A stretch of 64,000 bases of DNA from DATARR01 sp034666985 (lineage in GTDB: Bacteria > Acidobacteriota > Thermoanaerobaculia > Multivoradales > UBA5704). The DNA lies in NCBI GenBank assembly GCA_034666985.1, contig JAXDKS010000022.1:124001-188000 (forward strand), in the 5' to 3' direction. Position 1 is the first letter of the stretch. Each line of letters begins with the position of its first letter. Shown here piece by piece: positions 8,131-15,700 of the stretch. The notes below the pieces were generated by a model that saw only the letters and a list, made by a program, of their open reading frames with translations, was not told the DNA's origin and made no database searches. A program made the translations under genes and the position numbers.

Positions 8131-9635
8131 GGGCGCCGGCCCTGCTGGCACTCTATTACTCCGTCCTGGCGGTGCTCTCGTTCTATGGCCTGCACCGGCT
8201 GCTGCTGGTAGGGCTGTACCTGCGCACCCGGGGACGCCTGGCGCCTCTCCCGGAGCCGCCAGCCGATCCGGAGGCGTGGCCCGTGGTCACGGTGCAGTTG
8301 CCACTCTACAACGAGATGTACGTGGCCGAGCGGCTCATCGACGCCGTCTGCCGGCTCGACTATCCCGCCGGACGCCTGGAGATCCAGGTGCTCGACGACT
8401 CCACGGACGAAACCACCGAGATCGTGGCCCGCGCCGTGGCCGAGCAGCGGCGGCGGGGGGTGGACATCCACCACATCCACCGGTCCGACCGCACGGGATT
8501 CAAGGCCGGGGCCCTGGTCGGCGGCCTGGAGAAATCCCGCGGCGAGCTGCTCGCCATCTTCGACGCCGACTTCGTGCCGGCGCCGGACTTCCTGCGCCGC
8601 ACCGTCCCCTACTTCGCCGATCCGCAGCTCGGCATGGTCCAGGGGTGCTGGGAGCACATCAACCGCGGCTACTCGCTGATGACCCGGGTCGAGGCCATCC
8701 TGCTCGACGGCCACTTCATGATCGAGCACACGGCCCGCAACCGCAGCGGCTGCTTCTTTAACTTCAACGGCACGGCCGGCATCTGGCGCCGGGCCGCCAT
8801 CGAGACCTCCGGCGGCTGGCAGCACGACACCCTGACGGAGGACCTCGACCTCTCCTACCGCGCCCAGCTCCAGGGGTGGCGCTTCCTCTACCTGCCCGAG
8901 TTGGCGGTGCCCTCCGAGCTGCCGGTGGACGCCAGCGGCTTCAAGAGCCAGCAGTACCGGTGGGCCAAGGGGGCGGTGCAGACCGGCCGCAAGCTGCTGG
9001 GATCGATCTTCCGCGCCCGCCTTCCCCTACGGGTGAAGCTGGAGGCCTTCGTCCACCTCACCAACAACATCAGCTATCCCCTGATGGTGGTCCTCGCCCT
9101 GCTCATCTTCCCGGCCATGATGCTGCGCCGCGGGACCTCGACGCGGATGCTGCTGCTGGTGGACCTGCCGATGTTCCTGGGCGCGACCGCCTCCGTCCTC
9201 GCCTTCTACTTGATGAGCCAGGTGGCGGCGGGGCCGGGATGGCGGCGGGAGATCCGCTTCCTGCCGGCCCTGATGGGCCTCGGCATCGGCCTGTCGCTCA
9301 ACAATTCGCGGGCGGTGATCTCGGGCCTCCTCCACCGCGGCGGCACCTTCCACCGCACCCCCAAGTACCGCATCGAGCACCGGGGGCAGAGCTGGTGGGC
9401 CAAGCGCTACCGGGCGGGCAGCGATCCCACCCGGGCTGTCGAGGCGATCTTCGCGCTCTACTTCCTGGGCTGCATGATCTACGCGTGGAAGGCTGGGATG
9501 TGGATGTCGATCCCCTTCCTCTACCTCTTCGTGCAGGGCTATGGCTACATGGCCCTCCTCAGCTATCTCCCCTCCCTGCGCGAATGGTGGGTGCGGACGC
9601 GAGGACGCAAGGCGGCCACCGCCGGGGCGAGCTAA
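8118..9635 (+). CDS. Processive family 2 glycosyltransferase, cellulose-synthase/CslA-like
   Basis: A ~505-residue membrane-embedded glycosyltransferase. An N-terminal helix is followed by a cytoplasmic GT-A domain with the family motifs VQLPLYNE, VLDDSTDET, FDADFVP (DxD-type), LTEDLDLSYR (TED) and SQQYRWAKG (the QxxRW motif of processive synthases), then four or five C-terminal membrane segments. The motif set resembles plant CslA and bacterial beta-mannan or cellulose synthases, so polymerisation of a beta-linked exopolysaccharide with export is inferred; the sugar is unknown. ATG at 8118 is used; a TTG at 8112 is in frame. The gene is divergent from, and overlaps by 13 bases, the GT87-like gene. 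Confidence 0.88.
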   Translation: MHFPWAPALLALYYSVLAVLSFYGLHRLLLVGLYLRTRGRLAPLPEPPADPEAWPVVTVQLPLYNEMYVAERLIDAVCRLDYPAGRLEIQVLDDSTDETTEIVARAVAEQRRRGVDIHHIHRSDRTGFKAGALVGGLEKSRGELLAIFDADFVPAPDFLRRTVPYFADPQLGMVQGCWEHINRGYSLMTRVEAILLDGHFMIEHTARNRSGCFFNFNGTAGIWRRAAIETSGGWQHDTLTEDLDLSYRAQLQGWRFLYLPELAVPSELPVDASGFKSQQYRWAKGAVQTGRKLLGSIFRARLPLRVKLEAFVHLTNNISYPLMVVLALLIFPAMMLRRGTSTRMLLLVDLPMFLGATASVLAFYLMSQVAAGPGWRREIRFLPALMGLGIGLSLNNSRAVISGLLHRGGTFHRTPKYRIEHRGQSWWAKRYRAGSDPTRAVEAIFALYFLGCMIYAWKAGMWMSIPFLYLFVQGYGYMALLSYLPSLREWWVRTRGRKAATAGAS

Positions 9636-9645
9636 AATGATCGCC

Positions 9646-10209
9646 ATGGCTTTTCCCGAGCGGCGATCCAGCCCCCAGGTGATGTTGCGGCCGGCGGCGC
9701 CGCGGGACGCCGATCTCCTGCGCCAGTGGCGCTCCGAGGCGAGCGTGCGGCGCTTCCAGCCCCTGAACGAGCTGCCCACGGCCCAGCTCCGGGCCGACGT
9801 CGCCAGCCAGCGCATGGCCGACCTCTATCGGGGACGGGGCGAGAAGTTCCAGTGGATCGTCCAGGTGGACGGCCAGCCGGCGGGCTGGATCACCCTGGTG
9901 GTGAGCAACTGGGAGCACGGCCTCGCCGAGGTGGGCTACGCCCTCTCCACCGTCTTCCAGAACCGCGGCGTGATGAGCTCGGCGCTGGACATCCTGCTGG
10001 ACGACCTCTACCACAACACCCTGCTCGAGCGGATCGAGGCCCGCTGCGCCGTGGAGAACATCGGCTCCCAGCGCGTCCTGGAGAAGACCGGCTTCGAGCG
10101 CGAGGGCCGCCTGCGCGGCTACTTCAAGCTCCGCGGCCGGCGGATGGACAACTACCTCTACTCCCTCCTGCGCGAGGATTACCTGGCAGTGCGGGAAGGG
10201 GCGGGCTAG
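9646..10209 (+). CDS. GNAT family N-acetyltransferase (RimJ/RimL-like)
   Basis: Predicted to transfer an acetyl group from acetyl-CoA to an amine, perhaps a protein N-terminus or a small metabolite. RimJ/RimL-type features are visible: LRPAAPRDADLLRQW at the start, AEVGYALSTVFQNRGVMSSA around the acetyl-CoA loop, and ARCAVENIGSQRVLEKTGFE, the typical C-terminal motif. The start at 9646 is chosen because TAAAAT at 9633-9638 sits 7 bases upstream, as for a leaderless message; an in-frame ATG at 9637 is also possible. It begins immediately after the GT2 stop codon. Confidence 0.85.
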   Translation: MAFPERRSSPQVMLRPAAPRDADLLRQWRSEASVRRFQPLNELPTAQLRADVASQRMADLYRGRGEKFQWIVQVDGQPAGWITLVVSNWEHGLAEVGYALSTVFQNRGVMSSALDILLDDLYHNTLLERIEARCAVENIGSQRVLEKTGFEREGRLRGYFKLRGRRMDNYLYSLLREDYLAVREGAG

Positions 10210-10240
10210 GACCACGTCCAGAGAACCGAGGAGCCGCAGA

Positions 10241-10480
10241 ATGGCCCCCACTGAAGAAATCTCTTCGATTCATAACCTTCTTGCGGAGCATGATGGAGAG
10301 TGGTTGGCGCTGGATGTCGTTGAACGCGACAGCGAGGGCTTGCCACAGAAGGCCAGATTGCTCGCCAGCGCCAATTCCCGACTTGACGTCATCGCAAGGA
10401 TCAAGGACCAGAAATCCGTCTACATCAAATTTGCGGGTCCCTTGATCCCGACCCAGTACGGGTTCCTCTATCCGCTATGA
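10241..10480 (+). CDS. Small conserved-looking hypothetical protein
   Basis: A 79-residue protein beginning MAPTEEISSIHNLLAEHDGE. The pattern 'EHDGEWLALDV...ARLLASANSRLDVIARI' resembles small DUF5678-type proteins of unknown function, but this is a weak eye match. A good ribosome site (GAGGAG) lies about 8 bases before the ATG. No signal peptide, membrane segment or cysteine pair is present. It ends just before an intrinsic terminator. Confidence 0.6.
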   Translation: MAPTEEISSIHNLLAEHDGEWLALDVVERDSEGLPQKARLLASANSRLDVIARIKDQKSVYIKFAGPLIPTQYGFLYPL

Positions 10481-10486
10481 ACGAAC

Positions 10487-10510
10487 AGGCCCTCCCGCGC
10501 GGGAGGGCCT
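10487..10510. terminator. Hairpin terminator between convergent genes
   Basis: A perfect 12-bp inverted repeat with left arm AGGCCCTCCCGC, lying between the small plus-strand gene and the convergent secreted-protein gene. There is no clear T-run on either side, so it may act as a weak or bidirectional terminator or mRNA 3'-end stabiliser. Confidence 0.7.
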
Positions 10511-10537
10511 GAAGAGCCGGACCGCTTGTCTTGCGGT

Positions 10538-11416
10538 TTAGTAGCGGGTGCCGGTGGTCAGGCTGGCCCGCGAGCGGAAGCGCTCCGACTGGACCATGTC
10601 CGAGACCACGTCGGCGATGCGGCCGGCGGTGATGCGCCGCAGGTCGTTGTCGTACTGCGAGCGATCCACCCGGTCGGGGCTCATGCCCAGGAGGTTCTGG
10701 TAGAGCGCGGCCAGCCGGTCCTCGCTGCTGACGCCCTGGCCGGGAATGCGGTTGCGGCTCTCCGAGCTGTTGGCGATCCCCACGGCCGCTCTCACCGCCG
10801 CGTCATACCCGCCGTTGGCAATGGCGTCGATCGTGCCCTGGGCACCCGGATCGGGGTCCCGCATCAGGATGCCCCGATAGAGCATCTGGGTGACCTGCTC
10901 GGCGCGCGAGCCGCCGGTATAGGACCCGCCGCCCAGGTCATTCCCCCCGACGGAGGAACTGGTGCCCGGAACGATCCGCAGGTTGATGGTGCCAGTGCGC
11001 AGGTTGGCGGGGACCCAGTCCTCCTGGATCTGGAACCCAATGGCCTGGGTGCGGTTGCCCTTGGCGGTGCCGACCGCGAGGTCCGCGGCCGAGTTCTCGG
11101 CGTTGGACCGGGTGATCTGCACGCCGCCCTGGGACTGATCGCTGTAGGTTGTCGTCGGGTAGAGCGGCCGACCGTTGCCAGCGGGCATGGCGGTCATGAT
11201 CAGCCGCACCCTGCTCCCCGCGGGAATGGAGATCGACCCACCCGGTTGAACGGTGCCGATGTCCTCTTTGGTGGCGATGTCACGGACCACTACCTCCACC
11301 GCACGGATGGGGGGCTTGGGCTTCGACGACTGGGCTTCGACCGACTGCACCACCAGCGGGCAGAGCAGCGCCGCCACCAGGGCGGCCGGCAGGAAGGTTC
11401 GGTTGGCTATTCTCAT
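10538..11416 (-). CDS. Secreted protein with DUF4214-like C-terminal repeats
   Basis: A 292-residue protein with a signal peptide (MRIANRTFLPAALVAALL, cleavage near VEAQS). The middle looks like a beta-rich domain. The C-terminal half has two similar helical segments, around VTQMLYRGILMRDPDPGAQG and LAALYQNLLGMSPDRVDRSQ, each followed by a helix ending near a Ser-Glu-Arg/Ser motif; this resembles DUF4214 / phycobilisome-linker-like repeats found in surface and S-layer proteins. Function is unknown. The ATG at 11416 has a good upstream site (AGAGAGG). Confidence 0.65.
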   Translation of the reverse strand: MRIANRTFLPAALVAALLCPLVVQSVEAQSSKPKPPIRAVEVVVRDIATKEDIGTVQPGGSISIPAGSRVRLIMTAMPAGNGRPLYPTTTYSDQSQGGVQITRSNAENSAADLAVGTAKGNRTQAIGFQIQEDWVPANLRTGTINLRIVPGTSSSVGGNDLGGGSYTGGSRAEQVTQMLYRGILMRDPDPGAQGTIDAIANGGYDAAVRAAVGIANSSESRNRIPGQGVSSEDRLAALYQNLLGMSPDRVDRSQYDNDLRRITAGRIADVVSDMVQSERFRSRASLTTGTRY

Positions 11417-11589
11417 AACATCCTCTCTTCGTTGACGAGACTTCGCCGGACTTTTCCGGCCTCGAACCCAGTAGTGGAGCAAGAAGGATGCCATGGGAGA
11501 GGTCGCCAGCGACAACGGTCTTCGTCTCAAAGGTCGTTCACGGCGTCCCAAAGAACGGAACACGAAGACTGCCTCGCGGGGAAAGCGTA

Positions 11590-11618
11590 TTGTCAACGTA
11601 TATACGCTGCGGTAAGAT
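11590..11618 (+). promoter_or_regulatory. Promoter with palindrome for the CopG-like gene
   Basis: TTGTCA (11590-11595) and TAAGAT (11613-11618) are separated by 17 bases. The ATG of the downstream gene begins 7 bases after the -10, predicting a leaderless transcript. The spacer contains the palindrome CGTATATACG (11597-11606), and AGCGTAT (11584-11590) is repeated inverted as ATACGCT (11602-11608), consistent with autoregulation by the encoded ribbon-helix-helix protein. Confidence 0.7.
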
Positions 11619-11625
11619 ATCTCCC

Positions 11626-11910
11626 ATGACACAACAGCTCCGTGACCGGCTTCAGAAGGACCGCCCAATGACGACCATCAGCATACGGATGCCCGAGGAT
11701 GTAGTGGAGGATCTCAAGCGCGTAGCGCCCATCCTGGGGTTCTCGGGGTACCAGCCCCTCATCCGGGCCTACATCGGACAGGGCCTGCGGCAGGACCTCG
11801 AACGTCTCGACCAGAATCCCGGGCTCGAGCGGCTGGTGGAGAGCCTGCGCCGGCAGGGCGTCGCCGAAGAGGTCCTCAACGCGGCCATGTCCGAGATGCG
11901 GTCGACCTGA
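11626..11910 (+). CDS. Ribbon-helix-helix (CopG-type) DNA-binding protein, orphan antitoxin-like
   Basis: A 94-residue protein. ISIRMPEDVVEDLKRVAPIL is a typical ribbon-helix-helix beta strand and first helix, and the following GFSGYQPLIRAYIGQGLRQD forms the second helix. Such proteins are usually antitoxins or repressors, but no toxin gene is adjacent: upstream is a divergent secreted-protein gene and downstream is a broken antitoxin on the other strand. No Shine-Dalgarno sequence is visible; the ATG at 11626 fits the leaderless promoter. A second in-frame ATG at 11668 would start the core domain directly. Confidence 0.75.
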   Translation: MTQQLRDRLQKDRPMTTISIRMPEDVVEDLKRVAPILGFSGYQPLIRAYIGQGLRQDLERLDQNPGLERLVESLRRQGVAEEVLNAAMSEMRST

Positions 11911-11971
11911 ATCCAGATCTTCTTGCAACGGCCCTCGTAGCGATCACATCTCGATCGCCCATCCCTTACGA

Positions 11972-12258
11972 TCAGCCCCTCCGCTCGCCTGAGTTGTGCA
12001 AATCAATCGTTCTAGGGCGCCCGCCATCGTCGTAGATCTCCTCCCTGCGGAACTTCGAGTCGGCAGGCCAGCCCGCCCAGTCGAAGACCTTCAGCCGAAG
12101 AGGAGGCTTGGGAGCACTCTCGGAGGACACAGAGTCTGAGGTCTCATCGAGGATGAGCACGGCTCGGTAATCTCCAGGAGAAATGCCCGGCGCGACCCGA
12201 GTACCACTCGAAGCTCACCGTCGACAGTGACGGTCGCCTTGACATCAAACGTTCTCAT
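11972..12258 (-). pseudogene. Frameshifted small antitoxin-like gene
   Basis: The reading starting at 12258 gives MRTFDVKATVTVDGELRVV, then the frame is lost near 12203; a one-base shift continues as APGISPGDYRAVLILDETS and stays open to the stop at 11972. The joined product (~95 residues) matches the pattern 'KATVT.DG.L......PPG.y.vvvviDE' of small antitoxin-like proteins often placed before PIN-domain toxins. The start codon lies two bases after the helicase stop codon. No toxin gene follows. A sequencing error in place of a real mutation cannot be excluded. Confidence 0.6.
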
Positions 12259-12260
12259 CC

Positions 12261-14858
12261 TCACACCCCAATCCGCCCCACCCGAACGATCGGCCCCTCC
12301 GCTTCGTCCGGGTCCCGCAGGTCGATCGTCCCCTGGATGGCCCAGAGGTTGTCGCCCTGGGGGTCTAAGAGGGTGTGGGCGATGTCCCAGGTGCGGTCGC
12401 CGGTCTTCTGGATCTGGGTCCAGTGGTGACGGCGGGCTTCGGGGGTGAAGGGGAGCTCGCCGTATTCAGCGAAGAAGGGGGCCAGGGTCTGCTCGAAGCG
12501 CTCGGCGTCCCATTGGGTCTGGGGATCGTCGGGATCCTGCTTAATGAGGGCGGCCGCCTCCTCCCATTCCTTGAGCGACAGGGCGCGGACGAGGAGGTGC
12601 ATCTCCGCCCGCACCCGGGCCGCGAAGGTCTTGGGATCGGCCAGCAGCTCCTGGAGCCAGAGGATCTCGCGGGCGGCCTCCCTCTCCTTGGTCCGCACCA
12701 GGACCTCCGGATGGAGCAATCCCTGCCACTCTTCGAGGAGACTGGAGTCGGTCGTCTCCACCAGGGCGCGGAAGAACCCGAGGGCATCCCACACGCCTTC
12801 GGTCTTCGCCGGCTCGGGGACGGTCTGGTCCAGGGTCTTGTAGAGCTGGGAGAGGTAGCGCAGGAGCACCCCCTCGCTGCGCTGCAGGCCGTAGCGCTTC
12901 ACGTAGTCCGTGAAGCTCATGTAGCCCTCGAACATCTCGCGGCCGATCGACTTCGGCTTGATGTCCTCGCCCCCCACCCACGGGTGCTTGCCCCGAAAGC
13001 GGTTGAAGGTGCCGTAGATGAAGTCGGACAGCGGCTTCGGGTGGGTAACCTCCTCCAGGCGCTCCATCCGCTGGTCGTACTCCATCCCCTCGGCCTTGAG
13101 CTGGGCCACCAGCTCGCCCTTGAGCTTGTCCACCTGCCGGCGCAGGACGGCTTCCGGATTCTCCAGGATCGACTCCACGAGCGTGATGAGGTCGGGAACG
13201 TAGGTCTCCGATTCGCGCTCGAGCAGGCCGATCGTCTCCACCAGGTAGAGCGAGAGGGCCTGATGGAGGGAGAAATCCCACTGGAGATCGTCGGCCACAA
13301 CCGCCCACAGATAATCGGAGCGGCTGTCCCGCCGCATGCGGATGATCCCCGAGCGATAGAGGGAGCGGACGAGGACGGCGGCCGTGGTGAGGAGGCGGGC
13401 CTTGGAGCCCTCCTCCTCGTGGCTGCGGCGGATGATGTCCCGCAGCGAGTCGAAGTTGCGCAGGTTGGGATCGTCGAGTTCGGCGTCGCGCTGGAGGAGG
13501 TTGAGCACCATGCCGTGGGAGATGCGGAAGCGCGACTTCAGGGTCTCCGGCGGCCGGGTCCTGAGCTTCTCGAAGGTGTCCTCGTTCCAGGAGACCTCCC
13601 CCTTGGCCGGTCCCGTGACCTTCTTCTTGCCGCCGCTCCTCTCGCTCTTCCGCTTCTCGATGATGTGCTCAGGCGCCTGGGCGACGACGCTCCCCTGGGT
13701 GTCGAACCCCTTGCGGCCGGCCCGGCCGGAGATCTGTTTGAAGTCGCGGACGGTGAGGATGGACACCTTCTGGCCGCCGAACTTGGCGAGCTTGGTAAAG
13801 AGGACGGTACGGATGGGGATGTTGACTCCCACGCCCAGGGTGTCGGTGCCGGAGATGACCCGTAGCAACCCCTGCTGAGAGAGCTGCTCGGCCAGCAGCC
13901 GGTACTTCGGGAGCAGGCCCGCATGGTGGACGCCGATGCCGAAGGAGATGAAGCGCTTGCACTCCTTGCCGTAAGGGGTGTCGAAGCGGAAGCCGCCCAC
14001 GGCGTCGCGGATCTTTTCGCGCTCCTCGCGGGTGGAGATCTGCATGCTGGTGAGCGACTGCGCCAGCTCAGCGCATTCGCGCTGGGTGAAGTTGACGATG
14101 TAGATGGGCGCCTTGCCGGCCTTGATGAGACCCTCGATGGTCTCGTGGAGGGGGGTCTCCCGGTATTCGAAGTCGAGAGGGACGGGCCGCTGCTCGGAGC
14201 TGACGAGAGCCACCTCGAAGCCGGTGCTCTCGACGATGTGCTCCTGGATGGCGGAGATGTCGCCCAGGGTGGCGGACATAAGGAGGAACCGGGTGTGCGG
14301 CAGGGTGATGAGGGGAATCTGCCAGGCCACCCCCCGCTCGGGGTCCGAGTAGTAGTGGAACTCGTCCATTACCACGTAGGGGGCGTCGAGCCTCTCCCCC
14401 GACCGCAGGGCGCGGTTGGCCAGCACCTCGGCGGTGCAGCAGATGATGGGAGCGTCGGGGTTGATGGAGGCGTCGCCCGTCGTCATGCCGACGTTCTCGG
14501 GGCCGAAGTCGTCGCAGAGGGAGAAGAACTTCTCCGAGGCCAGGGCCTTGATGGGGCTGGTGTAGAAGGAGGTCTTCCCCTCGCACAGGGCCTTGAAATG
14601 GAGCCCCAGCGCCACCAGCGACTTGCCGGAGCCGGTGGGCGTGTTGAGGATGACGTGCTTGCCGGCCATGATCTCCAGCAGCGCCTCCTCCTGCGCCGGA
14701 TACAGCTCGAACCCCACCTCCGCCGCCCAGTCCACGAACAGATCGAGGATCGTGTCGGGGTTGCTCGTCCCCCCCGGAGGGACACGGGCGAAGAGCGACG
14801 GGCGCGAGCGGGAGGGCTCTTCGCGGGGAGGGGGGGTGGAGAAGGCGGGTTCGATCAT
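12261..14858 (-). CDS. Ski2-like DEAD/DEAH-box helicase with long C-terminal extension
   Basis: An ~865-residue RNA or DNA helicase. Two RecA-like domains carry Walker A NTPTGSGKS (Lys79), TSPIKALASEKF, DEFHYYSD (Walker B, 165-168), LMSATLG, GTDTLGVGVN and QISGRAGRKG (motif VI). Ski2-type enzymes remodel RNA; the remaining ~430 residues are mostly helical and match the DUF3516 extension seen in bacterial Ski2-like helicases. The start at 14858 (MIEPAFSTPP) is preferred to the upstream frame, which has no conserved character. The broken antitoxin gene follows immediately. Confidence 0.88.
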   Translation of the reverse strand: MIEPAFSTPPPREEPSRSRPSLFARVPPGGTSNPDTILDLFVDWAAEVGFELYPAQEEALLEIMAGKHVILNTPTGSGKSLVALGLHFKALCEGKTSFYTSPIKALASEKFFSLCDDFGPENVGMTTGDASINPDAPIICCTAEVLANRALRSGERLDAPYVVMDEFHYYSDPERGVAWQIPLITLPHTRFLLMSATLGDISAIQEHIVESTGFEVALVSSEQRPVPLDFEYRETPLHETIEGLIKAGKAPIYIVNFTQRECAELAQSLTSMQISTREEREKIRDAVGGFRFDTPYGKECKRFISFGIGVHHAGLLPKYRLLAEQLSQQGLLRVISGTDTLGVGVNIPIRTVLFTKLAKFGGQKVSILTVRDFKQISGRAGRKGFDTQGSVVAQAPEHIIEKRKSERSGGKKKVTGPAKGEVSWNEDTFEKLRTRPPETLKSRFRISHGMVLNLLQRDAELDDPNLRNFDSLRDIIRRSHEEEGSKARLLTTAAVLVRSLYRSGIIRMRRDSRSDYLWAVVADDLQWDFSLHQALSLYLVETIGLLERESETYVPDLITLVESILENPEAVLRRQVDKLKGELVAQLKAEGMEYDQRMERLEEVTHPKPLSDFIYGTFNRFRGKHPWVGGEDIKPKSIGREMFEGYMSFTDYVKRYGLQRSEGVLLRYLSQLYKTLDQTVPEPAKTEGVWDALGFFRALVETTDSSLLEEWQGLLHPEVLVRTKEREAAREILWLQELLADPKTFAARVRAEMHLLVRALSLKEWEEAAALIKQDPDDPQTQWDAERFEQTLAPFFAEYGELPFTPEARRHHWTQIQKTGDRTWDIAHTLLDPQGDNLWAIQGTIDLRDPDEAEGPIVRVGRIGV

Positions 14859-14980
14859 GGCAGGGAGATTGTGGCACGTGTGGGGGGCGAGGAGACGCCG
14901 CCTCCGCCCGGCGATGAATCGCCGGGGTACGAACAGCCGCGTAACTGCCTCAGGCTTCCAAGAAGACGCCTGGCACCGGA

Positions 14981-15017
14981 TTGACACGCCTGCATCTCAT
15001 CGCCATACTCTGGTATG
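14981..15017 (+). promoter_or_regulatory. Promoter and operator of the MazE/MazF operon
   Basis: TTGACA (14981-14986), a 17-base spacer and CATACT (15004-15009) make a good housekeeping promoter. The -10 is embedded in the inverted repeat CATAC-TCTG-GTATG (15004-15017), a likely operator for the antitoxin. The ~120 bases upstream, towards the helicase start, show nothing else. Confidence 0.65.
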
Positions 15018-15038
15018 AAGATGGTAGGAGAAGTCATC

Positions 15039-15296
15039 ATGCCCAATGCCGTGAAAGTTGCAATCAGCCTGCCCTCAACGGTTCTCGACTCGGTGGAGAA
15101 AGAACGGCGCAAGCGGGGAGAGAGCCGTAGCGAGTTCTTCCGGCAAGCCGTTCAGGCCTTCCTGCGTGACTTGCAGAAACGCAAGGACGTGGAGCGTTAC
15201 GTCCAGGGCTATATCGAGCACCCGGAGCGCATCGACGAAGTAGACGCAGTCCGCTCGGCGAGCTATGTGGCTCTGGCCGAGGAGCCCTGGGATTGA
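15039..15296 (+). CDS. mazE: MazE-like ribbon-helix-helix antitoxin
   Basis: An 85-residue antitoxin. KVAISLPSTVLDSVEKERRK gives the ribbon strand and first helix, and SRSEFFRQAVQAFLRDLQKR the second helix; the acidic tail (ERIDEVDAVRSAS) would wrap the toxin. The start at 15039 (MPNAVKV) has a TAGGAG ribosome site 8 bases upstream; an earlier in-frame ATG at 15015 lies inside the operator. The gene overlaps the toxin start by four bases. Confidence 0.85.
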   Translation: MPNAVKVAISLPSTVLDSVEKERRKRGESRSEFFRQAVQAFLRDLQKRKDVERYVQGYIEHPERIDEVDAVRSASYVALAEEPWD

Positions 15297-15610
15297 GGCG
15301 CTGTGAGGTCTGGTGGGCAGATCTCCCGCCACCGGCCGGTCGACGTCCGGTCGTCCTGCTCTCGCGTGACGAAGCCTATGCCGTCCGGGCCCAAGTGACG
15401 GTGGCCCCTGTAACGACGAGCCGCCGTGGTATCCCCGTCGAGGTCGATCTCGGCCCTGAGGATGGCCTTCCCAAGAAGTGCGTCGTCAATCTCGACTCTG
15501 TTGTCACAATACCGAAATCACACCTCGAACAGTGCATTGCTCTCCTCCGTCCTGAGAAAGTCAAGCGGCTCGAAGCGGCCCTTCGCTTCGCTTTGGGCAT
15601 GAGCGAGTAG
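15293..15610 (+). CDS. mazF: MazF/PemK-family endoribonuclease toxin
   Basis: A 105-residue toxin predicted to cut mRNA at short sequences. Family motifs are visible: RRCEVWWADLPPPAGRRPVV at the N-terminus (the usual start is R-G-E-V-W), TVAPVTTS in the core, and KCVVNLDSVVTIPKSHL, where the central residues form the active-site strand. It starts with TTG at 15293 inside the antitoxin stop codon (TTGA overlap), the usual coupled arrangement. The pair looks intact. Confidence 0.88.
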   Translation: MRRCEVWWADLPPPAGRRPVVLLSRDEAYAVRAQVTVAPVTTSRRGIPVEVDLGPEDGLPKKCVVNLDSVVTIPKSHLEQCIALLRPEKVKRLEAALRFALGMSE

Positions 15611-15700
15611 CAGGCGCCCATCCCCGATTCCCCGATCACCCCCTTGCGTCCGTTGAGCCGGTGGCTGCTATCATCCCCTGGCTTCCAAGGGGGGAACCCG

